Shown: positions 21,927 to 33,371 of the stretch, one piece after another
Position numbering within the stretch: position 1 is the first letter of the stretch
How the letters are laid out: each line of letters opens with the position of its first letter
Assembly (NCBI GenBank): GCA_014189435.1
Contig: CP050293.1
Span: 5,089,001 to 5,153,000 of the forward strand
DNA length: 64,000 nucleotides
Source: Mesorhizobium loti
Lineage (GTDB): Bacteria; Pseudomonadota; Alphaproteobacteria; Rhizobiales; Rhizobiaceae
Reading direction: 5' to 3'
Translations under genes and position numbers: made by a program
Notes under the pieces: model-generated
Told to the model about the DNA's origin: nothing
What the model saw: the letters and a program-made list of their open reading frames with translations, nothing else
Database searches by the model: none

Positions 21927-22361
21927 ATGACCGGCCTTAAGCTTATCGCGCTCGACGACCAGGATCTGAGCATTGTTTCGGCTCATGTCCAGGACGCCGT
22001 ACTGAAAGTCAGCGACCTCGAATTCCTGCCTGCGGCCAAGCGTTTCTTGCTGACCATGAACCGTTTCGTCTGGGAGGCCAAATCCGGCCTGTTTCGCCAG
22101 CACAATGAGCGGCGGCAGGCCGTGCTGCATTTCGACCGGGTGCTCGGCGCCAAGACCAGCGGCATCGACCGCGACAAGCCCGCCGAGATCCTGTCGCTGC
22201 TGGCGATCAGCTTCATCGAGATCAGCAAGCCGGCCGGCATCGTCGAGTTGATCTTTGCGGGCGGCGGCGCGATCATGCTCGACGTCGAATGCATCGAGGC
22301 CCGCCTTGCCGATATTGGCGGGGCGTGGGAAGCCACCTCGCGCCCCATCCACAAGGCCTGA
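21927..22361 (+). CDS. DUF2948 family protein
   Basis: A 144-residue cytoplasmic protein of the alphaproteobacterial DUF2948 family (start MTGLKLIALDDQDLSIVSAH; later GGGAIMLDVECIEARLADIG). It lies between murA and hisD, its usual position in Rhizobiales, and ends 7 bp before hisD, so the two are likely cotranscribed. No motif suggests an enzyme; the function is unknown. Confidence 0.88.
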   Translation: MTGLKLIALDDQDLSIVSAHVQDAVLKVSDLEFLPAAKRFLLTMNRFVWEAKSGLFRQHNERRQAVLHFDRVLGAKTSGIDRDKPAEILSLLAISFIEISKPAGIVELIFAGGGAIMLDVECIEARLADIGGAWEATSRPIHKA

Positions 22362-22368
22362 GCGTCCG

Positions 22369-23661
<1,293 letters not shown>

Positions 23662-23667
23662 GCCGCG

Positions 23668-24153
23668 ATGTCGGACTCCGATCAAACCCGCGCCAGGCTG
23701 ATCGATGTCGAACTCGATGAATCGATCGGCCGTTCGACACCCGATGTCGAGCATGAGCGCGCGGTGGCGATCTTCGACCTGATCGAGGAAAACAGTTTTC
23801 AGCCGGTCAATGACAGCGGCCCTGGGCCCTATCGGCTAAAACTGTCGCTGGCCGAGCAGCGCCTGGTGTTTGCCGTGGCCCGCGAGGATGGCGCCGCCGT
23901 CGTCACCCATATCCTGTCGCTGACGCCGCTGAGGCGCATCGTCAAGGACTACTACATGATCTGCGAGAGCTATTACGACGCCATCCGCTCCTCGACACCG
24001 AGCCACATCGAGGCGATCGACATGGGCCGCCGCGGCCTGCACAATGAAGGCTCGCAGACGCTGATGGACCGGCTCTCCGGCAAGATCGACATCGATTTCG
24101 ACACGGCGCGCCGGCTGTTCACGCTGGTCTGTGTGCTGCACTGGCGGGGCTAG
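23668..24153 (+). CDS. UPF0262 family protein
   Basis: A 161-residue protein of the UPF0262 family, restricted largely to Alphaproteobacteria and commonly found directly after hisD. Conserved segments include [37 protein letters not shown] and [20 protein letters not shown]. There is no signal peptide or membrane helix. Function unknown. Its stop is at the very edge of the phosphatase gene that follows. Confidence 0.9.
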   Translation: MSDSDQTRARLIDVELDESIGRSTPDVEHERAVAIFDLIEENSFQPVNDSGPGPYRLKLSLAEQRLVFAVAREDGAAVVTHILSLTPLRRIVKDYYMICESYYDAIRSSTPSHIEAIDMGRRGLHNEGSQTLMDRLSGKIDIDFDTARRLFTLVCVLHWRG

Positions 24154-24155
24154 TC

Positions 24156-24611
24156 CTGGCACCCGGCGCCCTGCCCCGTTCGATCCTGTTCCTGTGCGGC
24201 ATGAATGCCGTGCGCTCGCCAATGGCCGAGCAGCTGGCGCGGCGGATGCTGCCTGCCACCATCTTCGTCGCTTCGGCCGGCGTTCGCGCCGGCGAGCGCG
24301 ATCCGTTCGTCGATGCGGTGCTGGCCGAAGAAGGCCTGTCGCTGGGCGAGTGTCACCCAAGGACCATGGACGATCTCGAGGACGACTATTTCGACCTCAT
24401 CGTCACGCTGGCGCCGGAAGCGCACCACGCCGCACTTGAGCTTACCCGCTCGCTCGCCGTCGAGGTCGAATACTGGCCGACGCCGGACCCGACCGATGCC
24501 GGCGGCACGCGCGAACAGATCATGGCTAGTTATCGCGACGTGCGCGAGCGGCTGAAGTTGCGCATAGGCCGACGTTTTTTGCTTCCAGAGGCAAAAAACG
24601 CGGCGGATTAA
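24156..24611 (+). CDS. Low-molecular-weight phosphatase / arsenate-reductase-like protein; start codon unusual
   Basis: The reading frame encodes an LMW protein-tyrosine-phosphatase-like protein with the P-loop SILFLCGMNAVRSPMAEQL (Cys-x5-Arg-Ser) and a later Asp-Pro loop (TPDPTDAGG). The first ATG (24201) lies inside the P-loop, after the catalytic Cys, so it cannot be the real start. The frame is open back to a TGA at 24045, yet contains no ATG, GTG or TTG between 24048 and 24200. The best start is CTG at 24156, with GGGG seven bases upstream and 2 bp after the UPF0262 stop, giving 151 residues and the N terminus (M)APGALPRSILFLCG. Translational coupling to UPF0262 is likely. Confidence 0.75.
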   Translation: MAPGALPRSILFLCGMNAVRSPMAEQLARRMLPATIFVASAGVRAGERDPFVDAVLAEEGLSLGECHPRTMDDLEDDYFDLIVTLAPEAHHAALELTRSLAVEVEYWPTPDPTDAGGTREQIMASYRDVRERLKLRIGRRFLLPEAKNAAD

Positions 24612-24698
24612 GCGTGTTCACAAGCGGACGATTATCATATAGGTTCCGCCGAAATTCCGGCCAGGGTGCTGGAACTACCATCCAAGCAAAGGTATCGA

Positions 24699-24917
24699 AT
24701 GCCGAAGGAAGAAGTCCTCGAGTTTCCGGGTGTCGTGACGGAATTGTTGCCGAACGCGATGTTTCGGGTAAAGCTCGAAAACGAACATGAAATCATCGCC
24801 CATACGGCCGGCCGCATGCGCAAGAACCGCATTCGCGTGCTGACCGGCGACAAGGTTCTGGTCGAGATGACGCCATACGACCTGACCAAGGGCCGCATCA
24901 CCTATCGTTTCAAGTAA
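24699..24917 (+). CDS. infA: Translation initiation factor IF-1
   Basis: A 72-residue single OB-fold protein ([20 protein letters not shown] to [13 protein letters not shown]), the size and sequence of IF-1, which binds the 30S A site with IF-2 and IF-3 during initiation. The start at 24699 is set by homology; a reading from 24666 adds 11 residues not found in the family. Followed by maf after 21 bp. Confidence 0.97.
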
Positions 24918-24938
24918 GCAAAGCCCGACTGGTCCGCG

Positions 24939-25568
24939 ATGAGCATTTTGCAGAAGCTGGTGCTTGCCTCGGGTTCGCCGCGCCGGATCGAGCTCTTGCA
25001 ACAGGCCGGCATCGAGCCGGACCGTGTGCTGCCGGCCGATGTCGACGAAACGCCGCTGCGTGCCGAGCATCCGCGCTCGCTGGCCAAGCGGCTGTCGAAG
25101 GAAAAGGCCGAGAAGGCGTTCGCGTCGCTGAAGACCGAAGCCGACTATGCGCCGGGCTTCGTGCTGGCCGCCGACACGGTGGTTGCCGTCGGGCGGCGCA
25201 TCCTGCCCAAGGCAGAAACCCTCGACGACGCCGCCAACTGCCTCGGGCTGTTGTCCGGCCGCTCGCACCGGGTCTATTCCGGCATCTGCCTGATCACGCC
25301 GGGTGGCAAGCTGCGCCAGCGGCTGGTCGAGACGCGGGTGCGCTTCAAGCGGCTGCCGCGCGAGGAGATCGACGCCTATGTCGCCTCGGGTGAATGGCGC
25401 GGCAAGGCCGGCGGCTACGCCGTCCAGGGTCTCGCCGGCGCCTTCGTCGTCAAGCTGGTCGGCTCCTACACCAACATCGTCGGGCTGCCTCTGTATGAGA
25501 CCGTCGCCCTGTTGAGCGGCGAAGGCTTCAAGGTGCATGGCGGCTGGCTGGCGGGAACCCGGCTGTGA
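24939..25568 (+). CDS. maf: Maf family nucleotide pyrophosphatase
   Basis: A 209-residue Maf/HAM1-like protein. The N-terminal [16 protein letters not shown] and central [18 protein letters not shown] motifs are typical; members hydrolyse non-canonical or modified nucleoside triphosphates and over-expression can inhibit septation. It lies between infA and yacG, the usual alphaproteobacterial arrangement, and overlaps yacG by four bases. Confidence 0.95.
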   Translation: MSILQKLVLASGSPRRIELLQQAGIEPDRVLPADVDETPLRAEHPRSLAKRLSKEKAEKAFASLKTEADYAPGFVLAADTVVAVGRRILPKAETLDDAANCLGLLSGRSHRVYSGICLITPGGKLRQRLVETRVRFKRLPREEIDAYVASGEWRGKAGGYAVQGLAGAFVVKLVGSYTNIVGLPLYETVALLSGEGFKVHGGWLAGTRL

Positions 25569-25762
25569 ATTCCGACTCCAAGGTCACGCCCTTGCGCCCA
25601 AAGCGCCCCTGCCCCGAATGCGGCAAGCCCTCGGCGCGCGACACCTTTCCGTTCTGCTCGACGCGCTGCAAGGACATCGACCTCAACCGCTGGCTGAAGG
25701 GCGCCTATGTCATCAAGGCCCGCGATGACGAGGAAGAGACGGACCCCGACGCTCCGAATTAA
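25565..25762 (+). CDS. yacG: DNA gyrase inhibitor YacG (zinc protein)
   Basis: A 65-residue protein with the four zinc cysteines in the pattern CPEC and CSTRC, then [14 protein letters not shown], the standard YacG sequence. Characterised members bind GyrB and block DNA binding. It starts with GTG overlapping the maf stop (GTGA). The C terminus is acidic. It ends the housekeeping block, 16 bp from the convergent GH4 gene. Confidence 0.95.
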   Translation: MNSDSKVTPLRPKRPCPECGKPSARDTFPFCSTRCKDIDLNRWLKGAYVIKARDDEEETDPDAPN

Positions 25763-25778
25763 GGCTGGGCGCCGCCGA

Positions 25779-27152
25779 TCAGGCGGCGGCCTCGTTCTTG
25801 CGCTTCAAGCGCGCCCAGGCAGGCAGCCATTCACCATGAGCAGCCAAGAGATCATCGACCAGTGACCAGATCTGGTCGAGATCGAGCTCGGCCGCGGTGT
25901 GCGGATCCATCATCGCCGCATGGTAGATGTGCTCGCGGTTCTCGCTCATCAGCGCCCGCACCGTCAGTTCCTGCACGTTGATGTTGGTGCGGATCAGCGC
26001 GGTCAATTGCGGCGGCAGGTCGCCGACATAGGTCGGCTGGATGCCGGAGGCATCGACCAGGCACGGCACTTCGGCGGCGCAATCCCGGGGCAGCGAGGTG
26101 ATGCAGCCATTGTTGCGGACGTTGCCGTAGATCACCGAGGGTTCGCCCGTCCAGACCGAATTCATGATCGATGAGGCGTACTCCTTCGACTCCTCGACCT
26201 CGATGCGCTGGGCCGAGCGGTAGGCCTGCGCCTGGTCTTTCCAGCGCTCGATCTGCTCGATGCAGCGCTTGGGATACTCATCCAGCGGGATGCCGTATTT
26301 CTCGATCAGGTCCGGGCGGCCTTCCTTGATGAAATAGGGCGTGTATTCAGCGAAATGTTCCGAGCTTTCGGTGACGAAATAGCCGAGCCTGGTCAGCATC
26401 TCGTAGCGCACCTTGTTGGGGCAGCGCGGGTTCCAGCCGGGCTTGGGCGCACGGCCTTCGCGATAGGCGCGCACGAGATCGGGATAGAGGTCGCGATAGG
26501 AGCCGTCCGGCTGGCGATGCTCGAAGTTGAGATAGAAGGCCATGTGGTTGATACCGGCCGAGCGATAGCGGATCTCTTCGTAAGGAAGGTCGAGGTCGTG
26601 GGCCAGTTCCATTGCCGTGCCCTGCACCGAATGGCAGAGGCCGACCTGCCTGATCTCGGGATATTTCTCTGATATCGCCCAGGTGTTGATCGCCATCGGG
26701 TTGACATATTGCAGCATGATCGCCTGCGGGCAGACGGCGAGCATGTCTTCGCAGATCTTCCACAGATGCGGCACGGTCCTCAAGCCACGCATAATGCCGC
26801 CGACGCCGAGCGTGTCGGCGATCGTCTGGCGCAGGCCGTATTTCTTCGGCACTTCGAAGTCGGTGACCGTGCAGGGCTCGTAGCCGCCGATCTGGAAGGC
26901 GACGACGACGAAATCTGCGCCCGCCAGCGCCTTGCGCTGGTCCGAATGGGTCTCGGCCTTCGCCTTGACGCCTAGCGTCGCGATCAGCTTGTTGACGACG
27001 ATGGCGCTCTCTTCCAGCCGCTGCGGATTGATGTCCATCAGTGCGATCGTCGCGCCGGACAGCGACGGGCGTTGCAGCACGTCGCCGACAATGTTCTTCA
27101 TGAACACCGTCGAGCCTGCGCCGATGAAAGTGATCTTGGGATTTCTTGCCAT
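25779..27152 (-). CDS. melA: Alpha-galactosidase, glycoside hydrolase family 4 (MelA type)
   Basis: A 457-residue GH4 enzyme, which cleaves the glycosidic bond by an NAD+- and Mn2+-dependent redox route. The N-terminal Rossmann motif ITFIGAGSTVFMKN, NPMAINTW, the metal-binding GLCHSVQGT and SAGINHMAF are present. The ATG at 27152 has GGAGG just upstream; a longer reading to 27260 runs into the ATPase gene and is rejected. It is last in the agp-type operon, 19 bp after the ATPase stop. Related GH4 enzymes act on melibiose and raffinose or on alpha-galacturonides, but the agp context favours alpha-galactosides. Confidence 0.9.
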   Translation of the reverse strand: MARNPKITFIGAGSTVFMKNIVGDVLQRPSLSGATIALMDINPQRLEESAIVVNKLIATLGVKAKAETHSDQRKALAGADFVVVAFQIGGYEPCTVTDFEVPKKYGLRQTIADTLGVGGIMRGLRTVPHLWKICEDMLAVCPQAIMLQYVNPMAINTWAISEKYPEIRQVGLCHSVQGTAMELAHDLDLPYEEIRYRSAGINHMAFYLNFEHRQPDGSYRDLYPDLVRAYREGRAPKPGWNPRCPNKVRYEMLTRLGYFVTESSEHFAEYTPYFIKEGRPDLIEKYGIPLDEYPKRCIEQIERWKDQAQAYRSAQRIEVEESKEYASSIMNSVWTGEPSVIYGNVRNNGCITSLPRDCAAEVPCLVDASGIQPTYVGDLPPQLTALIRTNINVQELTVRALMSENREHIYHAAMMDPHTAAELDLDQIWSLVDDLLAAHGEWLPAWARLKRKNEAAA

Positions 27153-27171
27153 GCTAACCTCCGGCATATGT

Positions 27172-28839
<1,668 letters not shown>

Positions 28840-28849
28840 CTGTGCCACC

Positions 28850-29989
28850 TCAATAGGGATCGACGGCGTCGCGCAGGCCGTCGCCCAGCGCGTTGAAGGC
28901 AAAGACGGTGACGAGCACGAAACCGACCGGCGACAGGATCCAGGGATAGGTGCCGATGACGGAATAGGTCGCGGTGTCCTGCAGCATCAGGCCCCACGAG
29001 ATCAGCGGCGGTTTGACGGCGAAGCCGAGAAAACCCAGGAAAGATTCGAGCAGCACCACGGTCGGGATCGCCAGCGTCACGGCAACGATCACATGGCTCA
29101 TCACATTGGGGAAGATGTGCTGCATGATGATGCGCCGGTCGGTGGCGCCGACGGCCATAGCGGCGCGCACATACTCGATCCGCGCCAGCGCCAGCGTCTT
29201 GCCGCGCACCTCGCGCGACATCTGCGCCCAGCCCAATGCCGACATGACGATGATGACGAAGGCGAGGAAGACGTTGGTGGGAGCGGTGACCGGGATCAAC
29301 GTCGTCAGCGCCAAATAGAGCGGCAGTTGCGGGAAGGCGAGCACCAGTTCGACGAAGCGCTGCATCCAGACATCGAACCTGCCGCCGAAATAGCCGGAGA
29401 CCATGCCGACGGTGGTGCCGATGACGGTGATGATGAAGACGACCGTCAGCGCGATCATCAGCGAGACACGCGAGCCGTGGATGGCGCGCGACAGCACGTC
29501 GCGGCCGAACTTGTCGGTGCCGAGGAAATGCACCGGCTGGCCGTCCAGCGAGCCGAACAGATGCCGGTCCGCCGGCAACAACCCGAACAGCTTGTAGGGC
29601 GCGCCATGCACGAAGAAACCAAGCAGCCTTGGATTGTCGTAGTCGGGACCGACGACGGGCTGGAAGGTGACCGGATCGAGGTCCGCCGAATCGGCCAGCG
29701 CATAGACCCTCGGCCGCGCGACGAAACCGCCGTCCTTGTCATGGAAGCTTGGCAGCTGCGGCGGAGCGAAGCCGACATCCGTGACCTTCGGGTCCATTGG
29801 CGCCATGAACTCGGCGAACACGGCCATCACCAGCAGGAGCACGACCAGCCAAAGCCCGGCCATGCCGGTCCAGGAGCGCTTCAGGCGGCGCCAGACCAGC
29901 GCGACGTAGCTTTCATTGCCGCGCGCCGGTTTGGCTACGATGGGGCCTTCGGCCGGCAGCGGTGGAGGTGATGGATCGCGCGCCAACAT
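28850..29989 (-). CDS. agpC: ABC permease, AgpC-like (DppC/OppC class)
   Basis: A 379-residue inner-membrane permease with a 40-residue cytoplasmic N terminus, one leading helix (GLWLVVLLLVMAVFAEFMAP), a large periplasmic loop, then five helices and the EAA loop region (ATDRRIIMQHIFPNVMSHVI). Length and order match the OppC-type subunit. It begins immediately after the AgpB-like permease stop and pairs with it. The symbol rests on cluster similarity to the Sinorhizobium meliloti alpha-galactoside transporter. Confidence 0.88.
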   Translation of the reverse strand: MLARDPSPPPLPAEGPIVAKPARGNESYVALVWRRLKRSWTGMAGLWLVVLLLVMAVFAEFMAPMDPKVTDVGFAPPQLPSFHDKDGGFVARPRVYALADSADLDPVTFQPVVGPDYDNPRLLGFFVHGAPYKLFGLLPADRHLFGSLDGQPVHFLGTDKFGRDVLSRAIHGSRVSLMIALTVVFIITVIGTTVGMVSGYFGGRFDVWMQRFVELVLAFPQLPLYLALTTLIPVTAPTNVFLAFVIIVMSALGWAQMSREVRGKTLALARIEYVRAAMAVGATDRRIIMQHIFPNVMSHVIVAVTLAIPTVVLLESFLGFLGFAVKPPLISWGLMLQDTATYSVIGTYPWILSPVGFVLVTVFAFNALGDGLRDAVDPY

Positions 29990-30997
29990 CTAACCCTCTC
30001 CGAACTGGCGGACGCGCGGATCGAGCAGGACGAGCAGCATGTCGGCGATGATGTTGCCGACGATCAGCGTCGCCGACAGCACCATCATGAAGGTGGCGGT
30101 GACATAGACGTCGCCGACCGCCATGGAGCCGACGATTGCCGGGCCGACGGTCGGCAGCGCGAAGATGATCGCCGTCTCGATCTCGCCGGTCAGCATATAG
30201 GGCAGCACCACGCCCTGGTACATGACGAGCGGGTGCAGCGCGTTGGGCACGGCGTGACGCATGACGACGGCGGCGCCGGTCAGCCCCTTGGCCCTGGCCG
30301 TCTCGACATATTGCGCATTCAGCGTGTCGAGCAGGTTGCCGCGCATGACGCGCATATTGTAGGCGAGGCCGCCGAAGGTGGCGATCGCCACGACCGGCCA
30401 GACATGTTTGACCAGGTCGGCGAATTTGGCCCACGACCATGGCGCGCCGCCATATTGCGGCGAGAAGAAGCTGCCGATCTCCGATACGTTGAACTGGAAG
30501 ACCATGAGATAGACGATGATCAGCGCCATCAGGAAGCGCGGCACCGTCATGCCGAGGAAGGAGATGGCCGACAGCGTCGAGTCGATCCAGGTGTATTGCC
30601 GTGTCGCCGCCCATATGCCGAATGTGATGCCGAGCACCGAGGCGAGCAGATGGCAGACCAGCGCCAGAATGAGCGTGCGCGGCAGGCGCTCGCCGACCAC
30701 GTCGGCGACCGGCTTGTTGTAATAGAGGCTGTAGCCGAAATCGCCACGGGTGATGATGCCGCCGATCCAGTTGAGATACTGGACGGGCAGCGGCTTATCG
30801 AGGCCGTGCTCGATGCGATAGGCCTTGGCCTGCGCGTCGGCCTCGGCGAAAGAGGCTCCGCCCTGGTTGATCAGCTGCGAGCGGATGTAGTCGGCATAGT
30901 CGCCCGGCGGCGCCTGGATGATGGCAAAGGTGACCAGGCTCAGAATGGCGAGGACCGGTATTGCCGACGCTATGCGCGTGAGCAGGAATCGCAACAT
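29990..30997 (-). CDS. agpB: ABC permease, AgpB-like (DppB/OppB class)
   Basis: A 335-residue permease with the N-terminal helix LLTRIASAIPVLAILSLVTF typical of OppB-type subunits and six hydrophobic segments; the EAA loop reads ARAKGLTGAAVVMRHAVPNA. It follows the binding-protein gene after a 129-bp gap that contains a very stable hairpin, so it may be expressed at a lower level than the SBP. The partner is the next gene. Confidence 0.88.
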   Translation of the reverse strand: MLRFLLTRIASAIPVLAILSLVTFAIIQAPPGDYADYIRSQLINQGGASFAEADAQAKAYRIEHGLDKPLPVQYLNWIGGIITRGDFGYSLYYNKPVADVVGERLPRTLILALVCHLLASVLGITFGIWAATRQYTWIDSTLSAISFLGMTVPRFLMALIIVYLMVFQFNVSEIGSFFSPQYGGAPWSWAKFADLVKHVWPVVAIATFGGLAYNMRVMRGNLLDTLNAQYVETARAKGLTGAAVVMRHAVPNALHPLVMYQGVVLPYMLTGEIETAIIFALPTVGPAIVGSMAVGDVYVTATFMMVLSATLIVGNIIADMLLVLLDPRVRQFGEG

Positions 30998-31060
30998 GGA
31001 CGGTCCGTTTCCTTGTCTCGCCGATCGCGCCCTTTGGTTGCGTCCGGAGGTTGGTTTTGT

Positions 31061-31085
31061 CCGGCCGCGCCAACGGCGCGGCCGG
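31061..31085 (-). promoter_or_regulatory. Strong intercistronic hairpin between SBP and permease genes
   Basis: CCGGCCGCGCC (31061-31071), loop AAC, GGCGCGGCCGG (31075-31085): an 11-bp perfect GC stem. No U-run follows on either strand, so it is not a classical terminator. In this place it could protect the upstream SBP message from 3' decay or reduce read-through, as known for REP-type hairpins in sugar transport operons. Confidence 0.6.
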
Positions 31086-31109
31086 AGTTCTCTTGGTCAG
31101 GGAGGTAAA

Positions 31110-31138
31110 CCTAATTCATCGGACCCCTAATTCATCGG
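31110..31138. repeat. 13-bp direct duplication at agpA stop codon
   Basis: CCTAATTCATCGG occurs at 31110-31122 and again at 31126-31138. The second copy carries the agpA stop; the first reproduces the same last codons and stop just downstream on the minus strand. It looks like a small slippage duplication. Confidence 0.8.
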
Positions 31139-33211
31139 GCCTTTGTCTCCGGGTTTGCCGGGCAGCTCCTCAGGGAACAATTCGTATTTCGCCTGCTTGT
31201 CGGCCGCGACAAAGACCCGTTCGCGGATGATCGAATCCTCGGCCCAGTTGAACATGAAGATCGGCGTGCCCTGCGGAATGTTCGAGAAGCGCTTGTTGAT
31301 GATCAGCGCGCCAGGATATTCTGTCAGGCCGACATTGTAGACGTGTTCCGTCGAGATCTTCTGGAACTGCTTCATCAGGCTCGCGCGCTGGTCATTGTCC
31401 TGTGTTGAGACGAATTTGTTGACGATGTCGACGAGGTCCTTCTCGAAAGGCATCAGGTCTACCTCGCCGCTTTCAGGCGCGCGGTGGTTCCAGCTGGTCT
31501 TCGGGCCAACGGGAGCGAGCTGCTCGGTGTTCTGCACCACCGATGTCAGCTCCTGGTCGTTGCGCCGGACCAGCCAGTCGAAGCGGCCGGAATATTGCGA
31601 GGCGTCGCGCTGGGTGCCGTTAAGCCCGTTGAGCACGACCCGAATTCCGAGCTTTTCCATCTGGGCGACGACGCCTTCGGCAAGGCTCTTGTCGGTTGTG
31701 TAGTCGTTGTTGACCAGCATCACGATCTCGACGTTCTTGCCGCCGGCGGTGCTGGCCGGGAAGTTCACGAAACCGTCGCCGTCCGTATCCTTGAGGCCGG
31801 CCTTGGCGAGCTCCGCTTTGGCGCCCTCGAGGTCGAAGGGGTAGTAGACGGTCGAATCGCGGTCATAGAAGCTGGTGCCTGACGACAGGCCGCCGGCATA
31901 GATGGCGGTGAACGGGCCCTTGACCAGCGAGTCGCCGAGCGCCTTGCGGTCGAGCGCCATGGTGACGGCCTTGCGGAAGTCCTCGTTGCGGTTCAGCTCG
32001 CGCACGGCTTGCCCGCGTTCGTCCGGGTTGCCCCAGCCATTGGCGGAAAAATTCATGCGCAGATTGTAGCCGATCAGCCGCGGGCCAAAGGCCAGGCGGG
32101 CGGGCGCATTTGCCTCCGCCGCACGCTTCAGCGAGGCGACGAAGTTTTCCGGCTGCTCGAGATTGGAGAAGTCGGCCGAGCCGGCAACCGCCTGGACGTC
32201 GCGGTCGGCCCAGGTCGACAGCTTGTATTGCAGCTCGTTGAGGTAAGGCAGCTGGTTGCCCTTCTCGTCGACCTTCCAATAGTAGGGGTTGCGGCGCATG
32301 ACGATGATGTCGTCCGGCCGGTACTCGACCGGCACCCAGGCGCCCATCACCGGCATGTTCATGAATTCCGGCGGAAAGGCGTTCTTGAACTGGTCGTAGG
32401 TGTTCTTCGAATATTTCGGATGCTGCGGCTTCAATATGTGCGCGGGGCCGGGACAGAAGGTGCCATAGGCCATCGCGTAGAGATATTGTTTCGGAAACGC
32501 CTCCTTGAAGGTCCACTCGACGGTGTAGTCGTCGATCCTCTTCAGCGTCGTGCCGACACCGAAGGTTTCCTCTGTGGCGCCGTTCAGCGGCGAGACATTG
32601 GGATCAACGACCTCGTCGTCCCAGTAGAACATGACATCGTCGGCGTTGAAGGCAACGCCATCCGACCACTTCGCTCCTTCGACCAGGTGCATGGTCAGCT
32701 TGTGGCCATCGCTCGACCAGTCCCAGCTCCTGGCCAGGTTCGGCAGCGGTTCGGTGTCCTTCGCCTCGACCTGGAACAGCGGCGCGGTGCGCGTCAGGCA
32801 TTCGGAAAGGCCGATGTCGATGCCGCCCCAGCCTTGCGTCTGGCCGGCGCCGTAGTTCCAGCCTTCCGGCCGGCCGCCGATGACATGGCGCATCGTATCG
32901 CCATAGACGCCGATGCCGTCCTGCATGTTGCCCGTCTTGAAGACCAGCGGCTCTTTCGGCAGCCTGTCTTTCACCGGCGGCAACTTGCCGGTCTTGACGT
33001 ATTTCTCGGTGACCCAGTCGGGCTCGTGATATTGCGGGAGCGCCTTGAACTCCAGAATGGAGTCACGCGCGACATAGTTGATCTTGCCCTCGGCGGGGAA
33101 TGGTGTCGGCGCCGGCGGAACCGTAGGCTCGGAAGCGTATGCACTGAGTGCCGAAACCGAGACGCTCAGCGCCAGTCCGGCAGCAAGGCCGATATTGCGT
33201 AAATTCCTCAC
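31127..33211 (-). CDS. agpA: Alpha-galactoside ABC substrate-binding protein, AgpA-like
   Basis: A 694-residue SBP of the peptide/nickel class (SBP_bac_5), longer than typical DppA (about 535) but normal for AgpA-type oligosaccharide binders. The GTG at 33211, preceded by GGGAGAGAG, starts a signal peptide (VRNLRNIGLAAGLALSVS, cut near AYASEP). A TTG start at 33274 would add 21 residues before it and is less likely. The long mature domain includes VEWTFKEAFPKQYLYAM and AVTMALDRKALGDSLVKGPF. In S. meliloti this family takes up melibiose and raffinose. It lies downstream of the second GH4 gene on the same strand. Confidence 0.9.
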   Translation of the reverse strand: MRNLRNIGLAAGLALSVSVSALSAYASEPTVPPAPTPFPAEGKINYVARDSILEFKALPQYHEPDWVTEKYVKTGKLPPVKDRLPKEPLVFKTGNMQDGIGVYGDTMRHVIGGRPEGWNYGAGQTQGWGGIDIGLSECLTRTAPLFQVEAKDTEPLPNLARSWDWSSDGHKLTMHLVEGAKWSDGVAFNADDVMFYWDDEVVDPNVSPLNGATEETFGVGTTLKRIDDYTVEWTFKEAFPKQYLYAMAYGTFCPGPAHILKPQHPKYSKNTYDQFKNAFPPEFMNMPVMGAWVPVEYRPDDIIVMRRNPYYWKVDEKGNQLPYLNELQYKLSTWADRDVQAVAGSADFSNLEQPENFVASLKRAAEANAPARLAFGPRLIGYNLRMNFSANGWGNPDERGQAVRELNRNEDFRKAVTMALDRKALGDSLVKGPFTAIYAGGLSSGTSFYDRDSTVYYPFDLEGAKAELAKAGLKDTDGDGFVNFPASTAGGKNVEIVMLVNNDYTTDKSLAEGVVAQMEKLGIRVVLNGLNGTQRDASQYSGRFDWLVRRNDQELTSVVQNTEQLAPVGPKTSWNHRAPESGEVDLMPFEKDLVDIVNKFVSTQDNDQRASLMKQFQKISTEHVYNVGLTEYPGALIINKRFSNIPQGTPIFMFNWAEDSIIRERVFVAADKQAKYELFPEELPGKPGDKGPMN

Positions 33212-33329
33212 TGTCTCTCTCCCTCTTGTTTGTTCCGGAGCGTTTGCACCTGCTCCGCTTCTCCTCGCACTCAAAACGGCTTCGTGGCAGTGGATCCGCC
33301 TCCCTTGGATCCACCATCACCGCATGAGG

Positions 33330-33371
33330 TTTCAGCCGGCCCGTTTCAGCCGGCCCGCTTCAGCCGGCTTG
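33330..33371. repeat. 14-bp tandem repeat (three units) over the GH4 stop codon
   Basis: TTTCAGCCGGCCCG at 33330-33343 and 33344-33357 is followed by the diverged CTTCAGCCGGCTTG at 33358-33371 and a partial fourth unit. The GH4 stop codon (TGA, 33362-33360 on the minus strand) lies in the third unit, so unit number could alter the 3' end of that gene. Confidence 0.8.

Noticed and set aside
31061..31085. Terminator ending the agpA transcript
   Set aside because: Strong stem but no U-run on either strand, and the downstream permeases clearly belong to the same transporter.
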